Assembly: GCA_036417435.1 (NCBI GenBank)
Contig: CM070904.1
Coordinates: forward strand, 20,814,835-20,878,834
Length of the DNA stretch: 64,000 bases
Direction of reading: 5' to 3'
Source: Inia geoffrensis
Lineage: Eukaryota; Chordata; Mammalia; Artiodactyla; Iniidae
Part shown: positions 1 to 10,835 of the stretch, piece after piece
Position numbering within the stretch: position 1 is the stretch's first letter
Layout: each line of letters opens with the position of its first letter
Notes under the pieces: generated by a model
Told to the model about the DNA's origin: nothing
What the model saw: only the letters and a program-made list of their open reading frames with translations
The model's database searches: none
Program-made: the position numbers and the translations under genes

Positions 1-1180
1 CCTGTATGGGACTCTCTGAGTTTCCTGGACTTGATTAACTCTTTTCTTTCTCATATTAGGGAAGTTTTCAACTATATTCTCTTCCAATACTTTCTCAGTC
101 CCTTTCTTTTTCTCTTCTTCTTCTGGGACCCCTATAATTAAAATGTTGTTGCATTTAGTGTTGTCCTGGGGTGTCTCAGATTGTCCTCAATTCTCTTCAT
201 TTTCTCTTCATTCTTCTATATGACAGTTATTTCCACTATTTTATCTTCTGGGTCACTTATCCATTCTTCTGCCTCAGTTATTCTGGTATTGTTTCCTTCT
301 GGAATTTTTTTAATTCCACTGTTGTGTTGTTTATCATTGTTTCCTTTTTTTTCTGGGTTCTTGTTAAACGTTTCTTGTATCTTCTCCATTCTAGTTCCAA
401 GATTTGGGATCATCTTTACTATCATTACTCTGAATTCTTTTTCAGGTAGACTGCCTATTTTCTCTTCATTTGTTTGGTATGGTGTGTTTTTACCTTGCTC
501 CTTCATCGGCTGTGTGTTTCTCTGTCTTCCCATTTTGCTAAACTTACTGTGTTTCGGGCTTCCTTTTTGCAGGCTGCTTGTTCGTAGTGTCCCGTTGTTT
601 TTGGTGTCTGCCTCCAGTGGCAAAGTTTGGTTCAGTGGGTTGTGTAAGCTCCGTGGTGGAGGGTACTCGTGCCTGTGTTCTGGTGGGTTGGCCTGGATCT
701 TGTCTTTCTGGTGGGCAGGTCCGCATCCGGTTGTGTGTTTTGGGGGTGTCTGTGACCTTATTATGATCTTAGGCAGCCTCTCTGATAATGAGTGGGGCTG
801 TGTTCCTGTCTTGCTAGTTGTTTGCCATAGGGTGTCCACCACAGGAGCTTGTTGGCCTTTGAGGGGAGCTGGGTTTTAGAATTGAGATGGAGATCGCTGG
901 GAGAGCTTTCGCCTTTTGATATTTCATGGCACCGGAGGTCTCTGGTACACCAATATTCTGAACTTGGCTCTCCCACCTCAGAGGCACAGGTCTGACACCT
1001 GGCTGGAGCACCAAGACCCTTCAGCTGCATGGCTGGAGGTGAGAGCAAGAGGTAGCTTTCGTACATCTCAAAACCACCAACGGGATTCACTGACCATTTT
1101 CTCTCCAGATGTGAAGGAAACAACATTCAGTCTTTGGCTAGTCAGCCACTTTGGTCGCCAGCCTCCAAGATGGCCCTAAT
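1..1180 (-). mobile_element. L1 LINE, 5' end (5'UTR plus decayed ORF1 start), cut by window edge
   Basis: On the reverse strand, an ATG at 533-531 opens an ORF1p-like N-terminus (starts MGRQRNTQ). It is followed by the charged, coiled-coil-type stretch typical of artiodactyl/cetacean L1 ORF1p (for example EEWISDPEDKIVEI). The frame stops at 216, and other frames then carry further ORF1-like pieces (QETQRVP near position 1), so ORF1 is frameshifted. Upstream of the ATG, about 534-1180 is GC-richer and ends with a CCATCTTGG-like motif typical of L1 5' ends, so this copy keeps most of its 5'UTR. ORF1p is an RNA-binding chaperone for retrotransposition; this copy cannot make it. The remainder of the element lies before position 1. 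Confidence 0.8.
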
Positions 1181-1474
1181 CATCCTCTAAGTATCTCCTA
1201 ACCTTCATGCACCTGTGAGGCCCCTCGCACTTGATAATGTTTGAGTGTTTAACTATTAAGACATTGCAGAAAAGACAAAGTGCAGCTTCCAAAGGTGGGT
1301 CACAAAAGACATCACAGCTTCTGATTTGTTTTCTGCTAGATCACTCATCCTGGGGTAGGCCAGATGCCATGTCATGAGGACACTCAAGCAGCCCTAAGGA
1401 GAGATCCATGTGGCAAGAAACTCAGGCCCCCAACTGCAGCCACATTAGTAAGTCATCTCATAAATCAAAAGATT
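1181..1474. other. Anonymous DNA, no gene seen
   Basis: Short spacer between the L1 5' end and the next SINE. No open frame, splice-flanked exon or recognised repeat was found. Confidence 0.5.
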
Positions 1475-1810
1475 TAATTTATTATTTTTTTCATTGCATT
1501 GGGTCTTCGTTGCTCCACAGGGCTTTCTCTAGTTGTGTCGAGCGGGGGTTATTCATCATTGTGGTACATGGTCTTCTCCTTGCGGTGGCTTCTCTTATTG
1601 TGGAGTATGGGCTCTAGGTGCATGGGCTTCAGTAGTTGTGTCATCAGGCTCAATAGTTGTGGCTTGTGGGTCCTAGAGCACAGGGTCAGTAGTTGTGGCA
1701 CATGGGCTTAGTTGCTCTGCAGCATGTGGGATCTTCCCAGACCAGGGTTCGAACCCCTGTCCCCTGCATTTGCAGACAAATTCTTATCCACTGCGCCACC
1801 AGAGAAGTCC
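1475..1810 (-). mobile_element. CHR-type SINE (long form), antisense
   Basis: The tRNA-related head is at the right end, read on the reverse strand (GGACTTCTCTGGTGGCGCAG), with the B-box-like segment around 1745-1760 (GGTTCGAACCC on the + strand). The left end is T-rich, as expected for an antisense A tail. The body contains the repeated 'agtagttgtggc' phrases of the long cetartiodactyl SINE. It would have been transcribed by Pol III and mobilised by L1. Confidence 0.85.
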
Positions 1811-2234
1811 AGTGTGCTCCTTTTTAAACCTAGTCTGTTTTCTTTATTTTCTCTCTTAACTATTCTGTATTAAATTAAGAAAATAATACTCCTTTCTACC
1901 CCTCCTCTTTGAGTATTATATATGAAGTATGTCTTATTTATTAATCTTAAATTTTCAGCTTACTTTTAAGTAGTAATCACAATGTCAAGTGTTTAATATC
2001 TTTCACTTCCACCTTGAAAAGCATGGCTATGAAAGTGCTAATATAATTACCTTCCCTAGTCTATATTTTTCACTTTTTGTTATATATAAAAAACAACTAA
2101 AAACATGCACGGTTTGTAAGAAAATGGCAAATTTCAGAAAATTCAGAATCTGAATACACTCTATACCTAGCTTCTAGATAAAGACACAGAAAATTTCCAG
2201 ACACTCAGAGGCCCCCTTGCCCCATTCTAGTGGC
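1811..2234. other. AT-rich anonymous DNA
   Basis: AT-rich spacer with many short stops in all frames and no recognised element. Confidence 0.4.
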
Positions 2235-2611
2235 TCCCCTTAAGGTTTACAATTGTTCTGGTATGTAACAAAAAGATCACTTTACCTGTATTTTGCATTT
2301 TATATAAATGTTATGACACAGTATAAACACTTTTGGACAGGGCTTTTTTATTCCTTATGTTGTTTGTGAACATACCTATATGGTTGCCTGTTGTGATCAT
2401 GTATTGACACTGTTGCATAGGATTCCATAGTGTAAACATTTAACTACTAAGTAATTTATCCCAGTGTGTATTAAAATATGAGTGATTTTTAGTTTGTGTC
2501 TGTTGAGAATAGCACTGGTATATAAATTCTAGAACTTGAGCTTTGGTGGTATGTGTATAAATTATTGTTCAGTATACATGTAGTAGTAAAATTTTCGAGT
2601 CATAGCTTTCA
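2235..2611 (-). mobile_element. Old L1 3'UTR/ORF2-end fragment, antisense (left part)
   Basis: Diverged from L1M-type 3' ends but follows their order on the + strand: '...ggattccatagtgtaaacattt...', then a 'gagaatagcactggtata' phrase. It resumes after the SINE at 2625-2842, so the SINE inserted into this older copy. Confidence 0.55.
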
Positions 2612-2858
2612 TGTGTTTATCTTTCTTTTTTTTTTTTTTTTTTTTTTTTTGCGGTATGCGGGCCTCTCACTGTTCTGACCTGTCGCGTTGTGGAGCACAG
2701 GCTCTGCACGTGCAGGCTCAGAGGCCATGGCTCACCGGCCTAGCCGTGCCACGGCATGTGGGATCTTCCAGGACCGGGGCACGAACCCGTGTTCCCTGCA
2801 TCGGCAGGTGGACTCTCAACCAGTGTGCCACCAGGGAAGCCCTTGTGTGTTTATCTTT
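2612..2858 (-). mobile_element. CHR-2-like SINE with 13-bp target-site duplication, antisense
   Basis: A T-run (antisense A tail) is followed by the CHR body and, at the right end, the reverse complement of the tRNA-related head ('ccaccagggaagccc' ending at 2842). The 13-bp direct repeat TGTGTTTATCTTT lies at 2612-2624 and 2846-2858 and marks an L1-mediated insertion. The body from about 2650 to 2842 contains the 'gcgggcctctcactgtt' and 'ggagcacaggctc' phrases diagnostic of cetacean CHR SINEs. Confidence 0.9.
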
Positions 2859-3340
2859 TTAGATACTTCTAAATATTTTCAAAACATTTGTATGAATTTT
2901 TATGTTCAGCAGCAGTGAATGAGATTCAAGAATTACACTCTTGTCAAACCTGATAATACCTGTCGTTTTCATTTGAACTTTCTGGTTCGTGAGTGATAAT
3001 TCCAAGGATTGCTTTTGTTTCATTTAATTGACTACCAAGAAGCCAATCATCTTTTGATATGTTTACTTAGCATTCTGTACTCTCTTTTTGGAAATATCTT
3101 TTGGTATATTTTCCCCATTTTTGCTCTTACATTATCTTCTTATTGAAGACTTTTTTTTAAAACATCTTAAGACTTCTTATTTAGGAGCTTTTTATATATG
3201 CTAGATACGAGTTCTTCTTTCTGTCACTCCTCTTTCTTTAGATGATTGTCAGTTTTTAATGTTAATAACATCTAATTTGTTATTTTCCTCTTTATTTACT
3301 TACTTAGTCGTATTTCTATTTATTTATGTAACCTTCTTAT
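2859..3340 (-). mobile_element. Old L1 3'-end fragment, antisense (right part)
   Basis: Continues the L1 interrupted by the SINE. The stretch around 3100-3220 follows the L1 3'-end order ('...ttttccccatttttgctctt...', '...ggagctttttatatatgctagatacgagttc...'). Strongly diverged; boundaries approximate. Confidence 0.5.
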
Positions 3341-5526
3341 CTGTAGCAGAGCACATTATTCTAAACCAGAAAGATGTGTTCGTTTCTTCAATAAATATAA
3401 TTATTAAGCATTAAATTTAAGTTTACTTTGTAAACTAAATATGTTGTATCATAGTGAAAATTAATTTTCTCTCGGACAGCTGAAAGGTTACATTTATTCA
3501 TAAAATGTTGTATTCAACTTTCATTTGCTCCTACCTCTGATTGATTCAAAGAAGTAAACATCACTTCATCCATTGATCTGACTTTTCTCTCATGTCTTAT
3601 GGTCATTCTCACCAATTCTTCTTACCTCCTGAAACCTTTAGCAATCCCATTATAACCCCAAAGGCAAAAACCTTCCTTGGGCCTTTTTCCTCAGAAGATT
3701 GATTATTCCCACATTTTAAATGGGAGAGTGCAGGAAGTTAGGAGAAAATGCCACAGGGTGCCTCTCTTTTTTTTTCCACACCTTTTATCAGCCTCTGCTT
3801 GAACTCTGTTCAAAGATATTTGTACAACACATTGATGGAAGATGCCAGTTGTTTCTCTCCCTGGGGAAAAAGACAGATTAAGTACCTGACAAATAAAATA
3901 AAGACAGTGTCTTGCTCTGTTCAAATGTTGGACAGGATTGTTTGCATCCTACTTTAAAAGTTTCAGGTGACTGAAGCTTAAGATTCCTAAGCTTTAATCC
4001 ATACTTACAGGTGCACAGCATCCAACAGGACTACTTTACATCACCCCATGAGACTTTTGTGTGCAAGTGGAACAGATAAAAATATAAAACTATTGCTGTC
4101 TGTTTGTGTCATTAAAATGATTTTTTGTCTCATTTAAAATATTTTTTGTAAAATCCAAAAACGTGACAGGCTAAAATATTGGAATTTCAAATATGGTAAA
4201 ATCAAAGACCCTTCAAATTTCTTTCCAGTATTGGTGATGATAGGTGCCATGCAAGATATGACTTCATTAAACAGAATAGGTAAGATTCCTTCATAGCACT
4301 GATTGGAGAATACGAAAATAATCCCTGGAAAAATTTGGACATTCGCCAGTTCTCCAGTATTGGGTAAGATGGTAGTAAGGACCCCTCATTGTCCTATATG
4401 TGAATGCAGATCAATTGTGAGAGGTGGGGATAAAACAAGCAGCCTAAATATCCTTTATGTTTGTTTGTCGTACTACTAGTAGAAAGAGGAAGTGTCAACA
4501 CATCACCATGGTTGATATAGGAAATAAGCTGCTTGAAACTACACAGAAATGTACCTGTTTGTATTTTCTGTGAAGTTACCCTCTCTTTTGGTGTGCCGTG
4601 ATACCTCCCTCAACTTATGTACCAACTCCAGCAGCATTAAGCAGAAATCCAAAGAAATCTATTCTTTGGAATTATGAGGAAGGAAAGAGTCTAAAATTTT
4701 ATGGCATGTTTTATACAAATATACACATCACTGTCTTTTTCTATATGATGCCACGCGTGGAAGGTCAGGAGGTTCAGGGGATTCTGGAAGCACCAAGGTC
4801 TGTGGGGTTCATCACGGGTGCATTCATGGGCAAGAAAAGAGAAGAGCCTTACCTTGCTCACTTTCTCAAGGCTAGTAGCTACAAAAACAAGAGGACAGCA
4901 GACATCTTAGGGAGAAGAGCCAACATTAAATGAAATGTCCTAATTACTCTAGGCAACCTCTCATGATAGCCTCCCATAGCTCCTCGAATCACTATATACT
5001 TGCACAAGGGCTAGTGTAATATTACTGGAGCATGTGACTCCAGATTAACCTTATTGTTGTGGAAAAAATAAAAACAGGTTCAACTGTTAGGGCTTGAAAA
5101 GGTTTCACAGTGTGAGGGAATCTACTGTAACAATGTGGACAGAACCCTTTGGATGATTTCATCATGTTTTTATTTTTATATTTTGCTGCTTCAGAATCTT
5201 GCGTAGTGATTGGTGTGTTCCATGATGCATTCCCCCTTCTTATAAGTTGTAGGTGGAATACCCCATTAGGAAGAAATGCACGTAAGGAAAGTTAGTGAGT
5301 CAAACTCCTCTGCCCTCTGTCAGCAGTGGGTGCAAAACGATAGAGACCAAGTGCTTTCATCCTTTGATGTACAAAGTTTTCACTATATGAATGATTTTTT
5401 TTGTTTGTTTGTTTGCAGGTCAGGAGCCTTGGTCTCAATATCCCTGTTTAAAAAGTGTTATCACATGTCTGCCAGGAAGAATAGCTGAGAACACTGGAAA
5501 AAGCTGAGAGTTATCCTTAACAATTA
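3341..5526. other. Anonymous DNA, no gene seen
   Basis: About 2.2 kb with no convincing exon or element. The longest open stretch (about 111 codons at 4598-4933) shows no family resemblance, and I see no splice-site or codon-usage support. A short GTTT tandem run lies at about 5400-5417. Confidence 0.4.
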
Positions 5527-5878
5527 AGGGTTTCTCAGCAACATGGATGGACTTAGAGATTGTTATACTGAGTGAAGCAAGTCAGACACAGAAAGACAGA
5601 TATCATATGATATTGCTTACATGCGGAATCTAAAAAAAAAGATAGAAAATAACTTACTTACAAAACAGAAGTAGAGTCATGGATATAGAAAATAAACTTA
5701 TGGTTACCAGGGGGTAAGTGATGGAGGGATAAATTGGGAGAATGGGACTGACATATTCACACTACTATATATAAAATAGATAAGTATTGGTATGGACCTG
5801 CTGTATAGCACAGGGAACTCTAGTCAGTGCTGTGTACTGGCCTGTATGGGAAAAGAATCTTTAAAAAAAAACCAAGGA
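5527..5878 (+). mobile_element. L1 3'-end fragment, sense
   Basis: Matches the order of the cetartiodactyl L1 3'UTR in sense: 'gagtgaagcaagtcagacacagaaagaca', 'tatggttaccaggggg', then 'ggacctgctgtatagcacagggaactct', ending in an A-rich tail near 5860-5875. It is 5'-truncated. This is the opposite orientation to the L1-like part of the satellite further on. Confidence 0.85.
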
Positions 5879-6004
5879 TTTCAAGATTATATAATAAATA
5901 TATATGTGCAAAACCTTTAACATGAAAGGGGAAATAAATTAACCGTGTGGTCCCTATTATGCTATAACTATTTTGTGCCTCTGTTTTCAAATTTTGAAAA
6001 CCAG

Positions 6005-6210
6005 CTCCCTTGTTGATGGTATTAGGAGGTGGGGCTTTTGGGAGGTGATTAGGTCATGAGGCCAGAGACCTCCAATATGGGATTAGTGACCTAATAAACG
6101 TAGCACACAAAAGATCTTATGCCCATAACATCATTTAACTGCAGAACCAAAAACCCACATTGTATACCAGAAATTTGACCCTCACCAGGCACTAAGTCAG
6201 ACGGCAAGTT
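6005..6210 (+). mobile_element. MaLR (MST/MLT1-type) LTR fragment
   Basis: Follows the mammalian MaLR LTR order in sense: 'gatggtattaggaggtgggg', 'gggaggtgattaggtcatgagg', 'gggattagtg', then 'ccctcaccaggcacta'. It is cut off by the SINE at 6211, and the rest of the LTR is not found on the other side, where satellite begins. Confidence 0.7.
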
Positions 6211-6493
6211 GTTTTTTTAATTAATTAATTGGTTGCCTTGGGTTTGGTTGCGGTGCGCAGGCTACTCATTGGGTGGCTTCTCGTTGCCGAACACGCACTG
6301 GTTTGCGGGCTTCAGTAGTTGTGGCACGTGGGCTCAGTAGTTGTGGCTTGCCAGCTTGAGAATGCTGGCTCAGTATTTGTGGCGCACGGGCATAGTGGCT
6401 CTGCGGCATGTGGGATCTTTTCGGACCAGGACGCGAACCTGTTTCCCCTGATTGGCTGGTGAATTCTTAACCACTGTGCCACCAGGGAAGCCC
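6211..6493 (-). mobile_element. CHR-type SINE (long form), antisense
   Basis: A T-rich/TTAA run at the left is followed by the long SINE body ('cagtagttgtggcacgtgggctc') and the antisense tRNA-like head ending 'ccaccagggaagcccta'. It sits exactly between the MaLR LTR fragment and the first satellite sequence, so it may have sealed or post-dated that junction. Confidence 0.85.
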
Positions 6494-7056
6494 TAAATGT
6501 GTGACTCCATTTCTCTTCTTTAATTAGTTCATGTGTAGCCATTTTTAGATTCCACCTCTTAATGATATCTTATGATAAGTCTCTTTTTCTGTCTGACTTA
6601 TGTCACTTAGAATGATCATCCCTAAGTCCACCCGAGTTGCTGCAGCTGGCCTTATTTCATTGATTTCGTGGCTGATTAACTTTCCACTGTACATAAGTAC
6701 CACATCTTCTTTATCCGTTTTTCCTTCCAGGTACAATTAGGTTGTATCCAAGTGGAGGCTCTTGTAAACAGAGATGCACTAAAAGTTGGGTTCCCTGTGT
6801 CCTGTGAAATTTTGTTTTTCCCAAGATATGCGCCCATGAGTGGAAGTGCCATATGCTCTGTAGCTCCTTTTTTTAGATTTTTTAGGAGACACAATACATT
6901 CCTCCAGATTTGCCATTGGAAATTTACGTTCCTAGCGTCAGTGAAACAGGGCTCCCTTTTCTCCATGCCCTGTCCTGCTTTTCTGGTTTAGGCACTTTGT
7001 GATGATGGCCGATCTGACTGATACGAAGTGTTGATTTTCATTGTCTGCCTGTTTGG

Positions 7057-7127
7057 TTGGCAAAAAAGGGCGTATGCATTTTTCCTGAATATATTCAGAA
7101 AAAACGCATACGCCCTTTCTGGCCAAA
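7057..7127. repeat. Satellite palindrome copy P1
   Basis: Inverted repeat centred at 7091/7092 on GAATATATTC, with arms of about 35 bp holding GGGCGTATGC and its complement GCATACGCCC. A few mismatches and a one-base arm difference. Confidence 0.85.
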
Positions 7128-8775
7128 TGGATCATTGGCGTAGTTCAGCCGCTTTTCATGTGCTTTAACTGCGGGTCCAATCTACCTCTTGAAATCCCGT
7201 TCCTGCAATTCTGCCTTACATTCAAATCCTTTTTCGTGACTTACCTCAAGGCATTTTTCCATGTTAGGTATCTTTTACAATGCTGCAGGATTGTGAATTG
7301 CAGTGCCCCTGACCTCCATTTTTCAACTTGTTTCTTTGGGAACTGGCCACCAAACAGCAGGATTGCTTCAAGCCCTATTCTGGCTCCGAGGACAAGCTGA
7401 GCCTTTGGTCAATTCCTCTTTCTCATTGGAAATTAGAGTGACATGTGCCTGTCCAAACACCTAGGCTTTGCCTCTCATTGTTCCCCCTGTTCCAGTTCAT
7501 CCTGCGGACAAATTCCAAAGTGTGCAAAAGAGGGTGTTGAAGGTGCTGACTTCCCCAAGTGGGGCGATTGCCAGGAAAGAGGCTGGAGGTGGGAACCCGA
7601 CCAGTAGGAGATGAGGAGATGAGGCGGTTTTCTCAAACTCTTCCGATCCCATGGTGTACCATCCTCTGGGTGTCCCATGCATGTTTTAGCTGTACGAAGG
7701 GTGGCCTGCATCTGGAGATTTGGGACCCATGGAATCAGGACCAGGCAGCATTACTCTAAAGGGGCTGCATTTGCTGACTCATGCTCACCAAGCCTCTCAG
7801 CCCCATGAATGTCCAGCCTTAGGTCCCATCCAGCTGTGTGTTTAGATATGCCCAATCCAGCTTGCATCCCAGCCTGTGAGCGAATTCTGTAGGAATTTAT
7901 CTCTTTCTCAGTGTCTCTTTTTAAAATTTATTTCTATAAGGTGGTGTAGCTGATTTTCAGTGCTGTGTTTCTTGCTGCTGTACATACACTTGATTAACTT
8001 ACAGAGAGACATCGATAAATTCTTTTTCAGATTCTTACCAGTCGTATATAATCTTTTCCAGTGTGTAGAGTCCAGTCCTTTGAGCTTTAGAATAAGTCTT
8101 GTTGATTCCCTATTTGGTCTATGGAACGGTATCTGCTCATTTCAAACTCCTGGTTTATGCCTCACCTCAACTGACATTTGCACTCTAGCAATCATAAGTG
8201 TGTTTTCTAAATGTGTGATTCTGTGTCTCTCTTGTCATTTAGTTCATGTGTAGCAATGTTGATATTCCACCTATAACTGATATCTTATGATAAGTCTCTT
8301 TTTCTGTCTGACTTATGTCACTGAGAATGATCGTACCTAAGTACACCTGAGTTGCTGCAACTGGCCTTATTTCATGGCTGAGTTATATTCCATTGTACAT
8401 AAGTATCACATCTTCGTTATCCATGTTTTCCTTCCAAGGAGATTTCGGTTGTATCCAAGTCGAGGCTCTTGTAAACAAACCAGCACTAAACGTTGTGGTG
8501 CCTGTGTCCTATCGAGTGTTGCTTTTCCCAAGATATACGCCCATGAGTGGAAGTGCCGTATGCTCTGCAGCTTTGTTTCTGAGATTTTTGGGGGAAACAC
8601 AATACACTTCTCCAGAGTGCCAGTAAGAATTTACCGTTCCACAATCACCGTGAAAGAGCTCCCTTTTATCCATGCCCTATGCTGCATTTCTGGTTTTTAC
8701 ACTTTGTGAGGATGGCCTTCGGAGTGATGTGAAGTGATATCTCTTCGTAGTGTTGATTTGCACTGCGTGCCTCTT

Positions 8776-8849
8776 TGGTCGTCAAGAAGGCGCATATGCG
8801 TTTTTCCTGAATATGTTCAGGAAAAATGCATACGCCCATTTTGGCCAAT
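8776..8849. repeat. Satellite palindrome copy P2
   Basis: Centred at about 8813. Arms contain GCGCATATGCG and the partner ATGCATACGCCC. More diverged than the others, but still foldable along most of its length. Confidence 0.8.
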
Positions 8850-10411
8850 GGTATCGTTGAAGAAGTTCTATCTGTTTCCATTTGCTTTCATGGGGAGTGC
8901 AATCTTCCTCTTGAAAACCCCTTCCTGCAATTCTGCCTTGTTTTCTTGTCCTTTTTCGTGACTTACCTAAAGGCATTTTTTCCAGGATTGCTTCCAGCCC
9001 TATTCTGGTTTTGGTGGCAAGCTGAGCCTTTGGTCAATTCCTCTTCCTGATTGGAAATTAGAGTGGCATGTCTCTGTTCAGATACCCCGGGCTTGTCTCT
9101 CATGGTTCCCCCTCTTCCCCTTCATCCTCCAGACAAATTCCAAACTGTGAGAAACAGGATGTTGAAGGTGCTGACCTCCCCTGGTGAGTAGATTGTTAGA
9201 AAAGAGGCTGGAGCTGGGACCCGAGCACCAGGAGATGAGGAGATGAGGTGACTTCTCCAAGCTCTTCCCGATCAGACGATGTACCATCCTCTGTGTGTCC
9301 CATGCATATAGTAGCTCTAGGAAGGTTCCCCTGCACCTGGAGATTTGGGACCCTTGGAATGGGGCCAGGCAGTATTATTCTAAAGGTGCTGCATTTGCTG
9401 GCCCATCCTCACCACTTTTCTCACTCCACGAGTGTCCATCCTTAAGTCCCATCTCTCTGTGGGTCTAGATGTAGTCAATCCAGGTTGCATCAGAGACCCT
9501 GAAGGAATTCTGTAGGAATTTCTCTCTCTCACTGTCTTTTTTTAAAAAATTTTGTAATTTATTTTTATAATGGGGTACAGCTGGTTTTCAGTGTTGTGTT
9601 TCTTGTTGCTGTACATCTTCTTGATTCACTTACTGAGAGACCTCAATAAATTCTTTTTTAGATCCTTACCAGTCGTATATATACTTTTCCGGTGACTAGA
9701 GTGTTGTGAGCCCAGTTCTTTGAGCTATACAGTAGGTCCTGTCGATTAGCTATTTGGTTGGGAACCATATCTGTGCTAATTTCAACCTCATGGTTTATGC
9801 CTTACCCCACCCCACTTTTCACCTTTAGCAGCCATAAGTGTGGTTTCTAAGTGTGTGACTGTTTCTGTTTTGTAATTTAGTTCATGTGTAGCCATTTTAA
9901 GATTCCACCTGTAAGTGATATCTCATGATAAGTCTCTTTTTTCTGTCTGACTTAGGTCATTTAGAGTGATCATACCTAAGTCCACACGAGTTGCTCCAAC
10001 TGGCCATATTTCATTGATTACCTGGATGAGGTATATTCCATTGTCTGTAAGTACCACTTCTTCTTTACCCATTTTTCTTCCCCAAGGACATTTATGTTGT
10101 ATCCAGTTGGAGGCTCTTGTAAACAGAGCAGCACTAAACTTTGGGGTGCTTGTGTCCTGTAGTGTTTTGGTTTTCACAGGATATACATGCATGAGTGCAA
10201 GTGTCGTATGCTCTGTATCTCTGTTTTTTAAATTTTGTAGGAAACACAGTACACTTCTGAAGCCTGGCCGTTGGCAATTTACATTCCCACCATCAGTGTA
10301 GCAGGGTTCCATTTTCTCCAAGCCCTGTCCTGCATTTCTGGTTTTTACACTTTGTGAGGATAGCCCTTCTGACTGATTCGAATTGATACATCTTTGTAGT
10401 GTTGATTTGCA

Positions 10412-10432
10412 TGGCCAGCCCTTTTTGGCCAA
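10412..10432. repeat. Satellite palindrome copy P3, collapsed to its outer ends
   Basis: Where the full palindrome should lie, only TGGCCAGCCCTTTTTGGCCA remains: the first few bases of the left arm joined to the outer end of the right arm. This looks like a deletion of the hairpin core. Confidence 0.7.
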
Positions 10433-10835
10433 CTGCGTTATTGGTGAAGTTCAGCCGCTTTTTCATGTGCTTTAATGGCTAGTTCAATCTACCTCTTGAA
10501 ATTCCTTTCCTGCAATTCTGCCTTTCATTAAAATCCTTTTCCATGTCTTACCTGAAGACATTTTTCGATGATAGGTATCATTTTAAACCCTGCAGGTTTG
10601 TGAATTGCAGTGCTCCTGACCTCCATTTTTCAACTTGCTTCTTTGAGATCTAGCAACAAAACAGCAGGATTGCTTCAAGCCCTATTCTGGTTCGGGGGCA
10701 AGGTGAACCTTTGGTTAATTCCTCTTACTAAATGGAAATTAAAGTGGCATTTTCCTGTCGAAACACCTAGGGCTTGTCTCTCATGGTTCTCCCCCTTCCC
10801 CTTCATCCTCCGGACAATTATTTAAGAACTAATTT

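Noticed and set aside
216..842. A 208-codon reverse-strand frame as a host gene
   Set aside because: It is the 5' part of an L1 ORF1 plus out-of-frame 5'UTR; the true L1 start is at 533 and the element is broken.
1745..1800. tRNA gene
   Set aside because: The tRNA-like segments here and in the other SINEs are the tRNA-derived heads of CHR-type SINEs; no cloverleaf with intact arms stands outside a SINE.
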